A stretch of 64,000 nt of DNA from Trichostrongylus colubriformis. Lineage: Eukaryota > Nematoda > Chromadorea > Rhabditida > Trichostrongylidae. Both the position numbers and the translations under genes were made by a program. The stretch lies in assembly GCA_963978905.1 (NCBI GenBank), contig OZ022257.1, positions 38,450,203 to 38,514,202 of the forward strand. Reading direction: 5' to 3'. Below, one piece after another: positions 12,901 through 27,900 of the stretch (position 1 is the first letter of the stretch; every line of letters begins with the position of its first letter). The notes under the pieces were generated by a model that had not been told where the DNA came from, did not search any database, and saw nothing but the letters and a program-made list of their open reading frames with translations.

Positions 12901-15900
12901 AAGCAGATATGAACCCTTCATGTTACGGTACAGAAGGCAAAGACCTCCAGAGGTTTTCTCGTTCTGAAATGGAGCATCGATAAATCGAGCACATGGTCAT
13001 ATGTTACTCCTGGGATAGTACCTGCAAATTATCTTACTGAAATATAATATGCTATTCTCATCCCATTTAAAGCATATTTTTCAAAATATTCTTCCAAACT
13101 GCGCGTAGGGAGTGTAGCCACACTCCACCCGCATGAGATTAAATCACGCTGCAATACTCACACAAGCCCACCAAGACTTTTAACTATGTACCTGGGGTAG
13201 GTTGGTTGCTACCAAGCTTGCCCAGGGATGAAAGCACTGATTAGTACCTCGGCTAGCCACGCAAGTCATTGTAAAGGCCGAATCACACTCACTCGCCACT
13301 ACAATTCTGAATGGAATTCGAATGCGTGGCGTAGAAGGGGCAGTGAAAGAGGAGCTCAAACCACCACTCGGAAGAAGTTCATCAAAATTTTGCCCTCATG
13401 AGCCTTAACGAAACTTGAAATATGAATTTATTCACGAGAAACTCACGAAACTGGAAGAAGGCAACGAATCAAATACTGGGAATTGTGCTGACGGCAGCGG
13501 TCCTGCTCTAGATCTTTTTGGTGCTGGTAGATTTCTGAAATGAACAAATCCCTAGTTCCATTCTGTTCGGTCTAGTGCTCCTGTACTACTGCTGAAAGTA
13601 TGAGGTTACGGTATGTGTATAAGCGGGAAGTTTGGCTGAACAGTGAAAAATGTAGTAAATATGAAAGTCGCGGTGCTTACTAATACGGTGGTGGAGAAAA
13701 AACGAAAGAATATGGTCAAAGACCCGCAAAACATGACCCCCTTTCCACGGTTGTTTCTCGAAGCGGACGATCGGGTAGGCGGGTAGTTGGGGCGAGTTTT
13801 CCATTGGCATGCTGCCAAGTAGTAAACACGATGGGATGTTCGGAAATACGACAGCATCTATTTCTGGAGTGAGCTTTAAGCGAAAACTGAGAAAGCGCTC
13901 CGCGATACCTTCAACCCTGCCGCATCTCCTTGGCCACTCTCTCCGTAGGTAGCCAATCAGGAATTACGTGGCTTGGAGGTGGGGTCTGTCATCTAGAGTC
14001 GTCAGCTGTTACCCGGTACGCCACCTCTACAGCTCGGGGGCGCGCTTTTCGACGAAGGTTTCGCCATGAATAGGCTTCGACGAGGGTTTCGCCATGCGTT
14101 GTTTGGGTCATAGTTTTTAGGTCATGATTTCCATGTGACTGACTTCTTTTGGGGAGTTCCCAACAACCACACCACCCTTAATGCTGCCTTTTATTCTCTA
14201 CCCTCCCCTCCTCCCTCACTGCCTGTCGCCGACATCAGCTATTAGTGAACCTGTTCGTCGTTATTGCTTACCATACGCTTTGGCTGCAGTTTCTCAAAGC
14301 GAGGCAGAAGCGCCATCTTGATCGACCTTGAGAGTAGAGGTGAAGATGCTAGGTAACAGTAGAGAAAAATAAAATGAACTGGCAGGAAATGTGATAACGG
14401 GGTTCGCTTTTACCTTACTGAACTTGGCGTGGAGGAGTTTTGTGGCGTGCTCCGTCAATAAGCATCGATCTAGGCCGCGCTGACCTTTGCTACTTGTGAT
14501 ACCAGATGAATGACACATCCACTTGTTAGAGGTGGTGCGTCATTACACCCAACTGGATCAGGATACAACGGCATCGTCCCAGGACTCCTGGGCCAGGAGT
14601 GGGCCCAATACTTAGCGGGATCAGTAAGGTAGTTGTCGCACGCAGTAACCCACCTAAAGTTCCATGACGATTATGCACACCTTACGGCCTTTCAGAGCAC
14701 TTTTAACCGCGAAGTGCCTAACATAGTCCCCTAAATCCCTAGCGTTCGTTTGTGAGAAGGACAGTAGAACTGCGAGTTGTGCCCACAGTGAAATGTGACC
14801 AACCCCTGAGTACAAGGCTCCGTGCTTGAATCTCCTCCCGACTGCTCTGACAAACCATTATTCCATGTACTCTGAAACTGCTGAGCAGAGACCAGTCTCG
14901 CATATATTCCGCCTTTTTCCATTAGCTCATCATGAGAGCCTGAAAATTTTAGATTGAAAATACGTGTTTCTCAGAAAACTGCAGTGATAAAAGAGTTGAA
15001 TACGACAAATAACTAAACGGTGCATAATGGTGTAGCTCCAGACCTGTTTCAACGACTTTTCCCTTCTCCATTACATATACTTTCTTCACATCGCGAATGG
15101 TGCTCAGGCGATGAGCAATAACGATAGTTGTCCGTCCTTTCGCAGCTTTGTTCAGAGCCATCTATAACAGTTGGACAAGTCCACAGCACCCGGAAGACAT
15201 GCAGAAGATTTTTTGAGGAGGTCATAGTTTGTGAGGAGGTCATAGTTTGAGGTGTGAGTGTGCGCAAATGTTACAATAAAGATGATCCTATCATGGTCCA
15301 TATAGAATAGTACTGCTGTTGGATAAAAGATCCTCCATACCACTAGTTATTATTGGGAACGGGTTCCGCGCCTTTTCTACCATAGGTAGGGTGGAGTAAT
15401 TGCCAAGCTAAGCCATGAACATTGCGCATTCTCCACGGCCATCCCACACCAGCGCCATCCGCTGCACTCGCACCGCAACACTACTAGGCCTCTATACATA
15501 GCCGAAGACGTGTCCTAAATGGGGTGTATGTTAGGAAAGAAAAATCGCGCGGCAGCGTGCGGCATGCGACGACCATGCACGAGTTCTCCATTTCCGACGA
15601 GTGCAGCGCATTTGCGCCAGAGCTGTGATTTTTCCTTGTGCGGAGTTTCTTTTGTTAAGTAATCTGTTTTTTCTGATTACGAACATAAGAGAGATAGGTA
15701 GTAAGGTGAAAGTAAACGAGTAAACAAGACTGAAATTCAGAAACATTCACTCACAAATATATCGAGCGATCGCTGTTGGTAAAACTTTCCATGCACATTT
15801 ATTTACTACTAAAATTGGATTTTGTAGAAAGATCGACACCGTTAACGGACCCCTCTTTTGGCTTCAATTCAAAGAATATAAACAGGTGCTAATGTACTTG

Positions 15901-18900
15901 GGAGAGATATACTGATTGTCGCGCTGTCGTCCCTCACTTGAAACCGGTCCACAATCATCAATTTATGCAATCAAATATATATTTTTAACAAAGCCTTATT
16001 TTAGATAGGTAAGAGCTTCCCCCTAGATTGTGGTTTAGGCTGAAGACCTAGGTGAAAATAGCGCCGAACGCCGATCCTAGTCTAGTGGCACTCCCCTACA
16101 ACCACATCAACAAATAGAAATGCTGGGATATGAAAAAAGGTCGCGATACGGATGAAGGACTACATATGAATTGAGGCAGAAGGTTACTCCCTGATTAGAG
16201 GGCGACTCGTGCGCGAGCGTCGCCGGCGCGACGCCGCATCGCGATTTTTCTGTCATAACAACATGCACACGTCTTAGATGCGAGTTTCGTCACGGATCAA
16301 CTCGCTAATCGAGAGTTTGGTTATAATTGCTCTTCCTTTTTTCCGTCTGCAAGATTCTCGGTATTACCAGATAAACAAGTGGGGGGGGGGGGGGGGGTGG
16401 GGTCGGGTCAACTTGGGCTTGGGGGCATGGCTGGCCCAAGATATACAGAGCGCCCATGGACCGCGTGGGACTCCGAACACAGTAGGCGGGGCTTGTGCTG
16501 CAGTCCTCCGCTTGACCCGAATTCAATAACTTGCCTCGAAAATGCCTGGATTCAGTGTAGGCAGATCAAGATGAATTCAAGACATCTGTAGCAGTTAGGC
16601 TAGACCCGCCTTCAGTATACGAAGCGTGCTCCGAGTAAGCCGTGCTCACTACAAATGTTCATAACTTGGCTCCGGAGCAGCCTAGAGAATGAAAAAAAGT
16701 AGCGTTAAGCGAGATCCGAGCTGGAGATCTAAGCTGTGTTCAATATATTCGAAATGATTTGGAGACCCGCCCATAGTAGGTGGAGGGTGCACTTAACAAA
16801 ATCGTGTTCAATTATGAGAAACTATAATTCCTCTCCAAAGAGGTCTAAGAGCCGAGTAAAAGCTGAGGTAATGGCAACAGTTAGCGACATAAATATGTAT
16901 ATCAAAGATCGCGGTTGGTGAAACCTTCCATGGACATTACCAATAATGTTGGATTTTGCACAGAAAGCTGGAAACCGTTAGCGGACCCTACTCATGGCTT
17001 AGTGCTCTCATGGAAGTCGAGCACTCTCACGGCACAAATGAGCACTCTCACGGCACAAATGCAAATGCAAAATCTATTGATTCATACAGAGATTATTGTC
17101 GTCCCACACATCGTTGAGCAACTTCTTTCCTCATCATTTCACCACAGCCCGCTTCCAACCGATGTTCTGAGTCGCATTGTAGATCGCGAAGCTCACCTGA
17201 TTCACACAACATATGGCTTTACACTTCTGACTGCTTCTCTCACCTCGGATGATACCTTTAAGGCAGGAAGCAGCAGAAACATGCTGGTTTCTGTTAATCA
17301 TGTGCAACAACACACAGCAAATTCTGTTGAGGAGTGTAAACTGTACGAGGGTGGCAATGATGACCAACACAGAGCGGGTGATACCGAACCTTTGCGAAAA
17401 TTTCTTGACAGCGGTGACAATGATGACAAGAAAGAAGTCATAGTAGAGGAATCGAAACGACTTGAAAATCAGTGGTATGTGGTAATTACCGAAGCCTCTT
17501 CAAAAATGAATGTAATGACCAGAGCAGCCTCTATGGGAAGTACATAGATGAGTCCGGTGAGCGGCAGTTTACGGTATCCACATGACATTACGGTAAAGCA
17601 CTATGTCATTACACGTAATGTGAATCATGTGTGACGCCCATGCATTTTATGACTTTTTTCAATCCGATCATTCTGTGCTATGAAAGTGATATGGTTTTGA
17701 AAAAGCTTCATCCAATCTCACCTGCACAATTTTTTCGCTATTTGCATCGAGAGCACTGGTTGCTTCATCTAGAAAAAGAATCCGTGGATCAGCTGCAATG
17801 GCTCGAGCGATAGCAATTCTTTGCTTCTGACCACCAGACAGAATCACTCCACCGGCGCCCAAACAGGTATCGAAGCCCTGACGTAGGCAATGCACGTTCA
17901 TGTCAAATAACTCGTCGACCACCACAATGTTTACTGAATAATACCTTTTCAAAGCGATTTACGAATTCGGTGACATTGGCGATTTCGGCAGCTTGCCTGA
18001 TTTTCTCATCATCAATTCCTTCCCGGCCCAGTGAAATGTTTTCCTTCACAGTTCCATGGAATAAGTAAGGCTCCTGTTGCACTATCCCAATTCTCTGTAA
18101 AAAAATTAGGAAGGGAGAAAACCAGCGAGGTGCATGGGATGATACCTTTCTCAACTCCTCGACGTCGTAATCACAGAGGGGTACTCCATCAATAGCGATT
18201 TTACCGTCGTTGACTTCATAAAGTCGACTTAGCAGGCTAACCTGAGAAAAAGTCAATACAGTCAGAAATGGAGATGAAGAAAAGTAGAAAGGATCAGGAG
18301 GGAGGGACAATACCGATGTGCTTTTGCCAGATCCACTTGCACCAACCAGCGCGATAGTCTCTCCGCCAGGAGCTTCCCACGAAAGTCCCTAAAACACTCC
18401 ACGAATACACTGTGTAAAACTCGTTCAACTAGGAAACATATGCAGAGCCCATAGACAAAGTTCAATGTGGTGAATGGTGAAATCATTAGGCACTTTGAAC
18501 ATACAGATACGCACATGGGAAGAATAACAGCTAGCTTTGCGTGCTCTCTATTGTTGGTCTTTCATGCGGCCACGCTCAGTACTTCAAAGGCGACAGCAGG
18601 TATAAGACGGCGGTTCACAGAGCTTAAAATGTAAGTGTAAATGAAATTCAAGGGGATGGGGGGGAAGACGGTATGTGGCCTCTCTCGCGGTGAACAAAGT
18701 CCTAGCTTCCTGACAAGACCCTCCCGTGGTCGGTGAGTCCGCCATGCCCCTGCTCCTTCTCGAAGTGGGCGATTCATATGCTGCGCATGACCACTGAGCA
18801 TCACGGATCCATGGATGCGATCGTTGCTTAAGCGAAAAGAGGCACCGCAAATCGTGTTCACTTCAGAAGCCAATGAGAAATGGAGAGCTCAAACAGGGTC

Positions 18901-21900
18901 AAGCGAGGCGTCGAGGAAGTTTTCAAAAAAATACGACCCCCCCATAAAAGGGAGCGTATTTTTCAAAAAAAAACTCAAAAAAAAACACTGAGGGCAAACT
19001 CCTGTGAAAAAGAAGAAGTAAGAGCCTAACGAAACTCAGAGCTCATACTCCAAACGAAATCGTTCAGGAGAAGACCTAACAAATTCAATGCTTATATGTA
19101 TTCCGAAACGAAAGCTTTGCCGACCATGAGTAATGTGCCCGTCCTCTGATGCTAAAGAAGAAGGCTTAAAAGTCATGCAAGTTATGCAGCAGAGATAAAA
19201 GATCCCTACTATGCATAAAACGCTTCGTCTGTCTGTCCGTCCCTTTGTACGTCCGTCTGTCACGAAATTCATATCTCGCGTCGCAGTAGAGCTGGGACTC
19301 TCAATTTTTAAAGTGATATAAGGGGTAGTAAGGGGACATCAGTACTGAGGGAACGGAAGCAACTGATAAGGGCTGATAAGGAGCCTCGAAAGGCGAATGG
19401 TGAGAAATTGATATCTCGCGTCGCAGCAAAAACAGTGACAAATAAAGTTCTTTGAAGGAGATTTTTAGAATACATAAAGTGGTTCTTTTCGCCTCCACTC
19501 AGACGAACCACTATGCCTTAGTCAGCACTGGTGGCTCATCAGTGAGAGTGGTGCTGACGAAGGCAAAGGAATGGTCAGTACGTGGTGACGCAACAGAAAA
19601 AGGAAGAACACAGTGCAGAACCATCATAACGGTTAACCTATAGCATGCACATACGAAAGTATAATTAGTCACCAAAAACACAAAAAGTTAAGATACATAT
19701 CAATGGAAGGAAAGGAAAGTTAGAAGATATGCGTGCGACTACGAATGGGAACTCAAAATTTCTTAGGCTAGGGTTATACCGTGCGGACCGTCCGGACCGG
19801 TCGGACCGGTCGGACCGGCCGGTCCGACCGGTCCGGACGGTCCGCACGGTCCACACGATAGAATTATCGCAAAATTGCAGACCACGACGCACGCTACAGT
19901 AGTTGCGCGCGCACTACCCAGCTTTTGGAAGCTTCGGAAACGAAAACACGTTATGTAAAACAACAAATAAATAAACATTTTACACGAAAACGCAATCACA
20001 AACGAAACGGAAAAAATCGATGCACAATACAGAGATGCACCAAATATTCAAAAGCTGGGTAGTGCGCGCGCAACTACTGTAGCGTGCGTCGTGGTCTGCA
20101 ATTTTGCGATAATTCTATGGTGTGGACGGTCCGCACGGTATAACCTCAGCCCCGTGTGATACTCAGCCTAGTAATTATGTGCCTGTGGATCAGAGCGCGC
20201 TTTATCCTGTATAGAGAATGAGACAGGTATTGATGTTTATATGAGGTTATGTAACCCTAGCACTAATTTAACAAGGAAATATTGGAATGTAGAGCAATTA
20301 TATGTGATATTACTGTTATCCGTAGTTGTCGCAAAAATCCTATATAAGCGGTAACGGATAATTCAGCGAGTAGAAGGTATGATAGAGAAAGCATGGAGGA
20401 GGGGGATTGAGTAAACCAGTAGGAAGAAAACGGGAGAAATGTAGTTAGGAAGACGTACCTAATAGTCCTTTAACAAGCTCTTTGACAGTTTTTTGATTAT
20501 GAATCAAACCATATTTGTACGCGATGAATTTGTTGTTATAAACACATTTAACAATATTTGCAATTACTATATCCTCTGGGTAGTTATTGTGAATGAGTAT
20601 AGCTTTCATTTCTTTTATCTTTTGTACAAAAATATTAAATTCGCTACATGTATTAGAAATTCAAAGGGTTTCCGTAAATGTAACTGCGGCTTTGGTGTTA
20701 GCTGATATGTTTGTCTCATAGGGTGGACATCTTATAACCCTGAAGCTAAAGTCATCCGTTTTATTGTAAAGCATAGTAGTTAACCTACCATTATTTACCG
20801 CGATAGTCATGTCCAAGTAATTGCTTTTTGTTTCTGTCGTGTGTGTTTTTTTGATTTCTAATGTGTTATATTATTGTAAGTACTTTCAAGATATCTATTT
20901 ATGTCTCTTTCTTTTTGATTGTGTATAACCAACAGACCATGTACCTAAATGGAATAAATAATTTATTACTGTTGTATTTTGTAACCTTAGCGAAATTAAA
21001 TTCCATAACAGATAAGGTAAGATCAGCTAGAAGAGGGCTGAAATTACCGCCTTGTGGAACACCTATATTTTGTTTGAAAACTGAATCTGTAAATATGCAA
21101 AAACTATTACGTAACAGATATTCTATAAAGTAGAGGAGGTCGTAGACATTGTAGTATCTATAGCTATTTTTTGTTTCCTTTCCGTCAGTATAAAATACAT
21201 GGTATCCATTAGAAGCTATCATGGATTTGTTAGCATTGCTGAAGCATATTTTTAACAATTCGCTCATATTTTGGATGATTATATGGTGTTTAAGATTAGT
21301 AAACATATCAGTGAAATCTGCAGTGTAAATCTTAAGGGAGTTATGTCTAATCTTACTAAGCTCTTTACTAATGTTTATATCATTAATTGCCCAGTAGGTC
21401 TTAACAGTTCTGTTTCTTTCTTGTGTCACCCTGACATAATTTATGAAGTGTCGTTTAATGTGCGAAAAAATTGTATGTAGCTCCTCAGCTAGAGGCTTTA
21501 TACTACTGTTATAAGCTCCTGTAATGAACCTAAACTTAACTGGGTTCTTATGCAGTTTAGGAAGGGCATAAATTACTGGTAATTCACATGCTATATCAAT
21601 TTGTAGTCCATTACGAATGCAGAAAAATTTGTGGATCAATATTAAAGCATATTTATTGCTGTTTGGCATATGGGTATATGTATTTGTAGTTAGTTGGTGA
21701 ATGAAAGAATTTATTGTCATGTTATAATCAATGCCCATCTCTTTCATCAATACTGCCACATACCGCTTCTTGCAAATAATACCATAATTATTTGTGGCTT
21801 TGTCTAAAAGGCAAAAAACCAGCTTGTTTTGATAATATTTAACAGCCTTGTGAGGAAATTCGATTCCCTAGCTTTTAATATTGTTAGCTGTTAAAAGTGG

Positions 21901-24900
21901 TGACTTTTTTGTGGTAGCTAGTGTGTAAGTATTTAGTAATCATTTCTAACTTACTTCTGGGAATCCTGTATTTATTCTCGAAAAAAGTAATAATTTTCTT
22001 AATTGGATCAAAGTAGCTGATTTTAACTTCTAATCTGGTAATCCCTGTATCAGGTCTATACTATGTGCCTTTATGTAGAATACTATTAAAATCCTCTTCT
22101 TGGATTAAGCTAAGATCTCCAGTAACTATGTGGCCATAGGTAGTGTTAACATACTTATTTGCATAATTGTTACTACATATTCAATCTTCAAGTATTTTCT
22201 CCAATTCGTGTTTTGTTAAACTTTTAAGAACTTTATTGTAATCAAAAATTTTACTAGATAGTGGTTTGTTGTACTTGAAGATGATTCTAACTGGGGTAAA
22301 CACATTAGATTGTTTGTTGTTAGTAGTTAGAATACGTTTGATGTATCCAGAATTGAAAATTCTGGAAAAAGGAATGTCATTAAAAATTCGACTAGTGTAA
22401 TTGACAACTACATTATGGAAAGCCTGCTTTGGTTTACTAGTTTCTCTGTTATGTTGATAATATAAGTGGGCTAGAAGACAAAACACGAGAAATTTATTTT
22501 TGTTGTTAATCGTACTTAGGAATTCTGCATTACAGGAACTATGTATTAATTATTAGCTTCTTCTCTTTTTAAAGAATTGATAATTCTGTAGTACTCGATT
22601 GATTCTAAACTACCATCTTTACTAGTCATTTCTTCTATCACCTCATTGAAAGTATGTTTACCTTTTTTCTTTTTACGTGTTTTGCCTCTATTAGTTCTAT
22701 CTTTAGTTATTTTCAATGCAAAGAATGGATGGTTGCTTTTATACATCAAGGGATTGCTTACATTAGTAATATTGCCATATACTTTGATGTTATCATTTAG
22801 TTCATAGGATAAGCAGTCATTAAGAGTTTGATCCAGAAAAGCTCCTTATCCAATAATGTGGATTATTTTTAAGTGAGTCCAACACAGTGACAGTGATGCC
22901 ATGTTTACATTTGAAGAAATGATTGTATAAAGGTGATGTAACTTTGTGATTATTAATATTTACTAGATGTTCCCCAATTCTATCTTTAAGCTTTCTAGTA
23001 GTAACACCTACATATTGAAGTCCACATCTATTACAACTAATGCAATACACCAAATTTTTTGTGCAACACTTAGTATCGATATCTTTGTACGTAATGAAGT
23101 GTAGTCCAGTAACATGTGAAACTATATAGCAGTCCTTGTTAGTTATTTTACAGATTCTGCATTGTTTGTTACAGTCACAGCCTTTTTTGTTATTACCGAA
23201 GTCTTTGATGTAATAATAATTGGTCCCACCCCTTACCTTTTGAAATTGTGTGCAGGTGTGATAACTTGAAGGATTAATTTCGACTTTGTTTTTTGACCGA
23301 AATCTAAGTGTTTGGGTGGTCCAACCCACAACACAGAGAGGAGTCTCCCGAAGGTTTGGCAGGGCTGCTGCCCAGGGGTTGACACTCCCTGCTTGTTCCA
23401 AAGGAACAACTAGCGCTGAAGGCGCCAAAAATTGACCCCTCTCGCCATTTTTGACTTGCATAACCCCATCAGCGCTAATCCCTATTTTTAGTAAGAGGTA
23501 TGGCCCTCTAATAGATGGTTAAAAAGTTGTTGTGGGATTATATCCTAACCCCCCAAGAAAAGCTGAGACTCTGAATTTTTAAAGTGATATAAGGGTTGGT
23601 AAAGGGACATCAGTGGTGAGAGAACGAAAGTGATAGCAACTGAAAAGGGCTGATAAGGAGCCTCGAAATGCGAATGGCGAAAAATTGATATCTCGCGTCG
23701 CAGCAAAATTGGGACTCTCAAATTGACGGAAGGAGTTTTGTTTCCCTTCCATTTTTGCGAATTCCCCGTTCTGAAACCGCTCTAGTAATGATACTAATCG
23801 ATCGATATCGATCAAGCCCATTTAGCATGCTTCCATTTGTGATGCGCGCAGTTGTGTGCGCCAGCCTAACTGGTGTTAAATAAGACTAGAACAGTTAGAA
23901 GCTAAATAGGAGCCATGTAATACGCTCCACTGCGCCCCATCTAATCGCCGCGTCACTACGACGGTAGCGACGCGGCGGTCGGATGGGGCGCGGTATATTC
24001 TTCATACTGAATTTGGACATTCTTCGAATACTTGACAGTCTACTTATTGTTAGACTCCTCGAAATTCCAAGCTTTGAAATACGATGGATGACATGATTCG
24101 GCACTCAATCTAAGTCGAATGAGTTTTATTTTACTTTGAATGAAGCGTACTGTGAAATTGAGGTGAAGAAATTTCTCTTCAGAGACTCACTACTAGTCGC
24201 GTAAATTGGCTGAATCCTCACGTTAAGGACTGACTGGTTTCTAGTAGAGTACGAAAAATAAACATCCTCGAAGACAACATGGCCTGCGACGATTTCCTTC
24301 TTACAGCCTTTCGTTCGACGGTTGGTAGAAGGCGCCTTAATAGGTTGTATGAAATACTACTTAAATATTGCGAGACTAACTCTGAAGTTTCCGCACCCTA
24401 TCTATAGTGTCATAGATTACTGCGGCTGCTACCCGTGCCTTGAACAGGGCCATCATGTGAGGTCCAAGCATTCCGAGATAGTAGGCGGTCATTGAGATTG
24501 TGCTCACACAGAGGAACACATCACCGCGTTCATCCACGAAGTGATGGAAAAAACCATAGCACCCGTACCTGAGTGACTCCTTATGGTTTATGAATATCGA
24601 TTCGTGAGAAATTTCAGCAGAAATCACCAGAGGGCAGTTCCAATAACCACATATATCTGGAAGAACGAAAGCCCTACGAAAAATCCCATCCAGAAATGGC
24701 TGCGAACCGAATACGGTAGAGCACGGGAAAGTGCCGCCCCGTATTTCTGAAAATACAAAACAGATCGTCACAGAAACAGAACTATTTTAAGGTGAGAGAA
24801 AATCTCGGTGCAGCGGCGATGAAGCCAATTTTTATTGTCCGCGACTAGCACGGGTTGCCCCTCCGCACTGTGCGTGTCTTCTCCCCGACGTGGGTGGCTC

Positions 24901-27900
24901 CGCAGGGTATGAAAGTAAGTTTATGATGCCTAAGCTCAATCACGGCGCCATTATGATTTTTGGCTCTCCTGTAGTTTGGTAATTATAGTTCTAAAATCTC
25001 AACTCACATATTCGAGATATGGTAATGGGTTTATTAGCGGCGAGAGAAGAGCGCCTCCTAGCACACGATTGCTGCGAGCAACATCAATAGACTCAGTTGT
25101 TCCACTTTTTGATGAGGCCTATTATCAATTTACAGTTTCAGCAACATACGCGATGTAGCTTGCCCTTCAACGGCAATGGTGATTAGCGGGTTACGCATAA
25201 AATAACCTGGGGGACTAACTCAGCAGCCCCTCAGCTAAAACAGCGTAGAACTCGACAGCCATCGACATGTTTGTGCCGATAAAGCGTGTATTTGCTTCGC
25301 ACTCTTATCTTCCCCCTTACTTGCAAAATATGCTTGAACACAGGTGCTGTCTGTTTTATGCAGCTAGAAACTCTCGGTCTGAGGAAGATTGGGAGAAGTT
25401 TCACCGTTTTTCTGTGAAATTTGACTCCCTTCTTCGGAAGTACAATAAACACGTAGAGAAAAAGATACTCGATAGTGGAAACAGGATGGCGTTTTTCAAG
25501 TTACTGAATAAGAAATTGCAATCCTCTCAAAGAATTCCCTGTCTCAAAAAAGATGGTCGAGTTGCAATTTCAGACAAGGAAAAAGCAGACCTACTTGCAG
25601 ATAAATTTTGTGAAGTGTATTCTGAGCGAGGTAATTCTCACCCGTCTTTTTCTCGTATTGTTGATATCCCAATGACTGATTTTCCATGGGTAGATGGTTT
25701 TACAATCTATACATTATTAAATAAGTTGCCCAATACTCTGTCACTGACCCCGGACTTCGTACCTTCCATGTTTGTTAAAAAAATTGCGCATGTTGTGGCG
25801 GAACCTCTAGCCTATATCTTCAATCAATCTCTCTGCTTTTCTGAGATTCCGAAAAGATGGAAACACTCCTTCATCACACCTTTGTTGAAGAAGGAACCTT
25901 CCCATTCTGTTGATAATTATGGGCCCGTCAGTACAACATCCTTCTTTTGTCGCGTTTTTAAGAAAACTTTAAAGAAACATATTTTGAGTCATCTTGATAG
26001 GAACCGAATAATACCAGATAACCAACATGGTTTTATTCCTGGTCGCTCTGCTGAAACAAATCTCTTGGAATGTATCAACGACTGGACTGATTACCTCGAT
26101 GCCAAAAAATCTTGCGATGTAATTTATTTTGACTTTTCCAAAGCATTTGACAGGGTTGATCATGCGAAACTTTTATTCAAAATGGAGCGACTTGGATTCC
26201 ATCCAATACTCCTACAATGGATAAAAGAGTTCCTGTCTGATAGAATGTTTCAGGTCAGAATTGGTTCGACCTTTTCGACAGTGAGAGATGTCAAAAGTGG
26301 TGTTCCCCAAGGTGGTGTCTTATCCCCCATCCTTTTTGCCATATATACCTCTAATCTTCCTGGTCTCTTAGAGGAATGTGGTGTTATCTGCAAGCAATAT
26401 GCGGATGATGTCAAAATATACAGAAGAGTTGAAAGCTATGAGGATACACGTGTCATTCAGAAGGCGTTAGATGTCATTTTGAATTGGTCGTATGAATGGA
26501 ACTTACCCTTGTCCCCGACAAAACAGTTTTCATGAGGATCGGTACTTCCAATTTGTTGCACCCCTATTATCTAGGTCGTCACGTTCTTGATAAAGTTTCC
26601 TCTGTCAAGGACCTTGGCTTCCACTACGATTATAAACTCAATTTTTCCACTCACTTCCAAGCTCTGTTCAGAAAGGCCACATTTCGCACTTATCAAATCT
26701 TCAAGGGACTGATGATAAAAGAGAGTGATATTCTTCTTAAGGCTTATAAAACTTACGTCAGACCTATTGCAGAGAGTGGAACATCTGTATTTTGTCCTCA
26801 TAAGAAAAAAGATATCCGATTACTTGAGAGAATTCAAGATAATTTCACGAGAAAGTTGGTCATTGAGTCAAGATTGGCTTCCTATTCTAATCTACCTAAT
26901 CCAACCAGCAGGAATCGCTATTTGAAGTTATACAGCTTATATTCCCGTAGAAAAGTATACGATGTCTGTATGGTCTTTAAGATATTATCAGGCATTTTCA
27001 GGGTCGATGCCTCGAAATTTTATGTTAGGGCCAACTCAGTAACTAGAGGTGGCTCGGTTAAAATTTCATATGCTACACCACGAACCAACTTGAAGCGATA
27101 TAGCTTTAAGTGTCGTGCTGGTACTACATATATCAATCTCAAATCTAAAGTGGCACCTGTCTTCCCTGCTTTTTCACTTTTTAAAAGCCGTGTTAAGAAG
27201 GAATTGCTGAGCTATGTTTAACTGAGGTGTAATAAGATCATTTGATGTTGCTCTTTGTATATTTCCTACGTCTGCCTTAAGCAGCGTTACAAATAAAAAA
27301 ATAAATAAATAAAAACTTCACTGATTTCGCATTCGTGTGAGTGGACTTATTCATTGGTGCGACCTATTAGGCACATAAATGAAAAACTCGGCTTCTGTAT
27401 CCATTCATGATACAGCCCATTTATCATCTGATGTCTGCCTTCTGCGCATACTGTTATGAAGGCGGAGCTGAGTATAACTTGCTCGAGTATTGCAATGCAA
27501 TGTAAGAAGCCCCTTTTGAATCAGTTCCCCACAAGTTATCCGTTCTACCTAACCGTATTCCTGCCTCTACCCAACTTATCTACCCTCTACCCACTATCAT
27601 GCTGGGCTGACACCTAGCCGTGTGACATGAGCACACCGCAGAATGGCTGCGAGTGTACTGAGTGGGTATTTCATGGGTAGCAAGTGCTATCACTCGATAA
27701 CATGGCCTTAGTTCAGTGGCTCAACGTCAATTAATTACTCCTTACATTGAGCTATGGATTTCCCCTCTCACAACCACTCACATGCGGACGGAGAGACATA
27801 CAGATCGACAAATCAACACAGAAAGTGCGTGGTTTATAAAGGGACTAGTTCATTCTGAAACCCCTATGGTTCCTAATAGTCAACCCAGTTACCTTTCAAC

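Noticed and set aside
16915..17547. Plus-strand frame of 210 codons
   Set aside because: It lies in a gene 1 intron, includes a duplicated 21-mer and a repeat copy, and shows no domain, signal or splice context.
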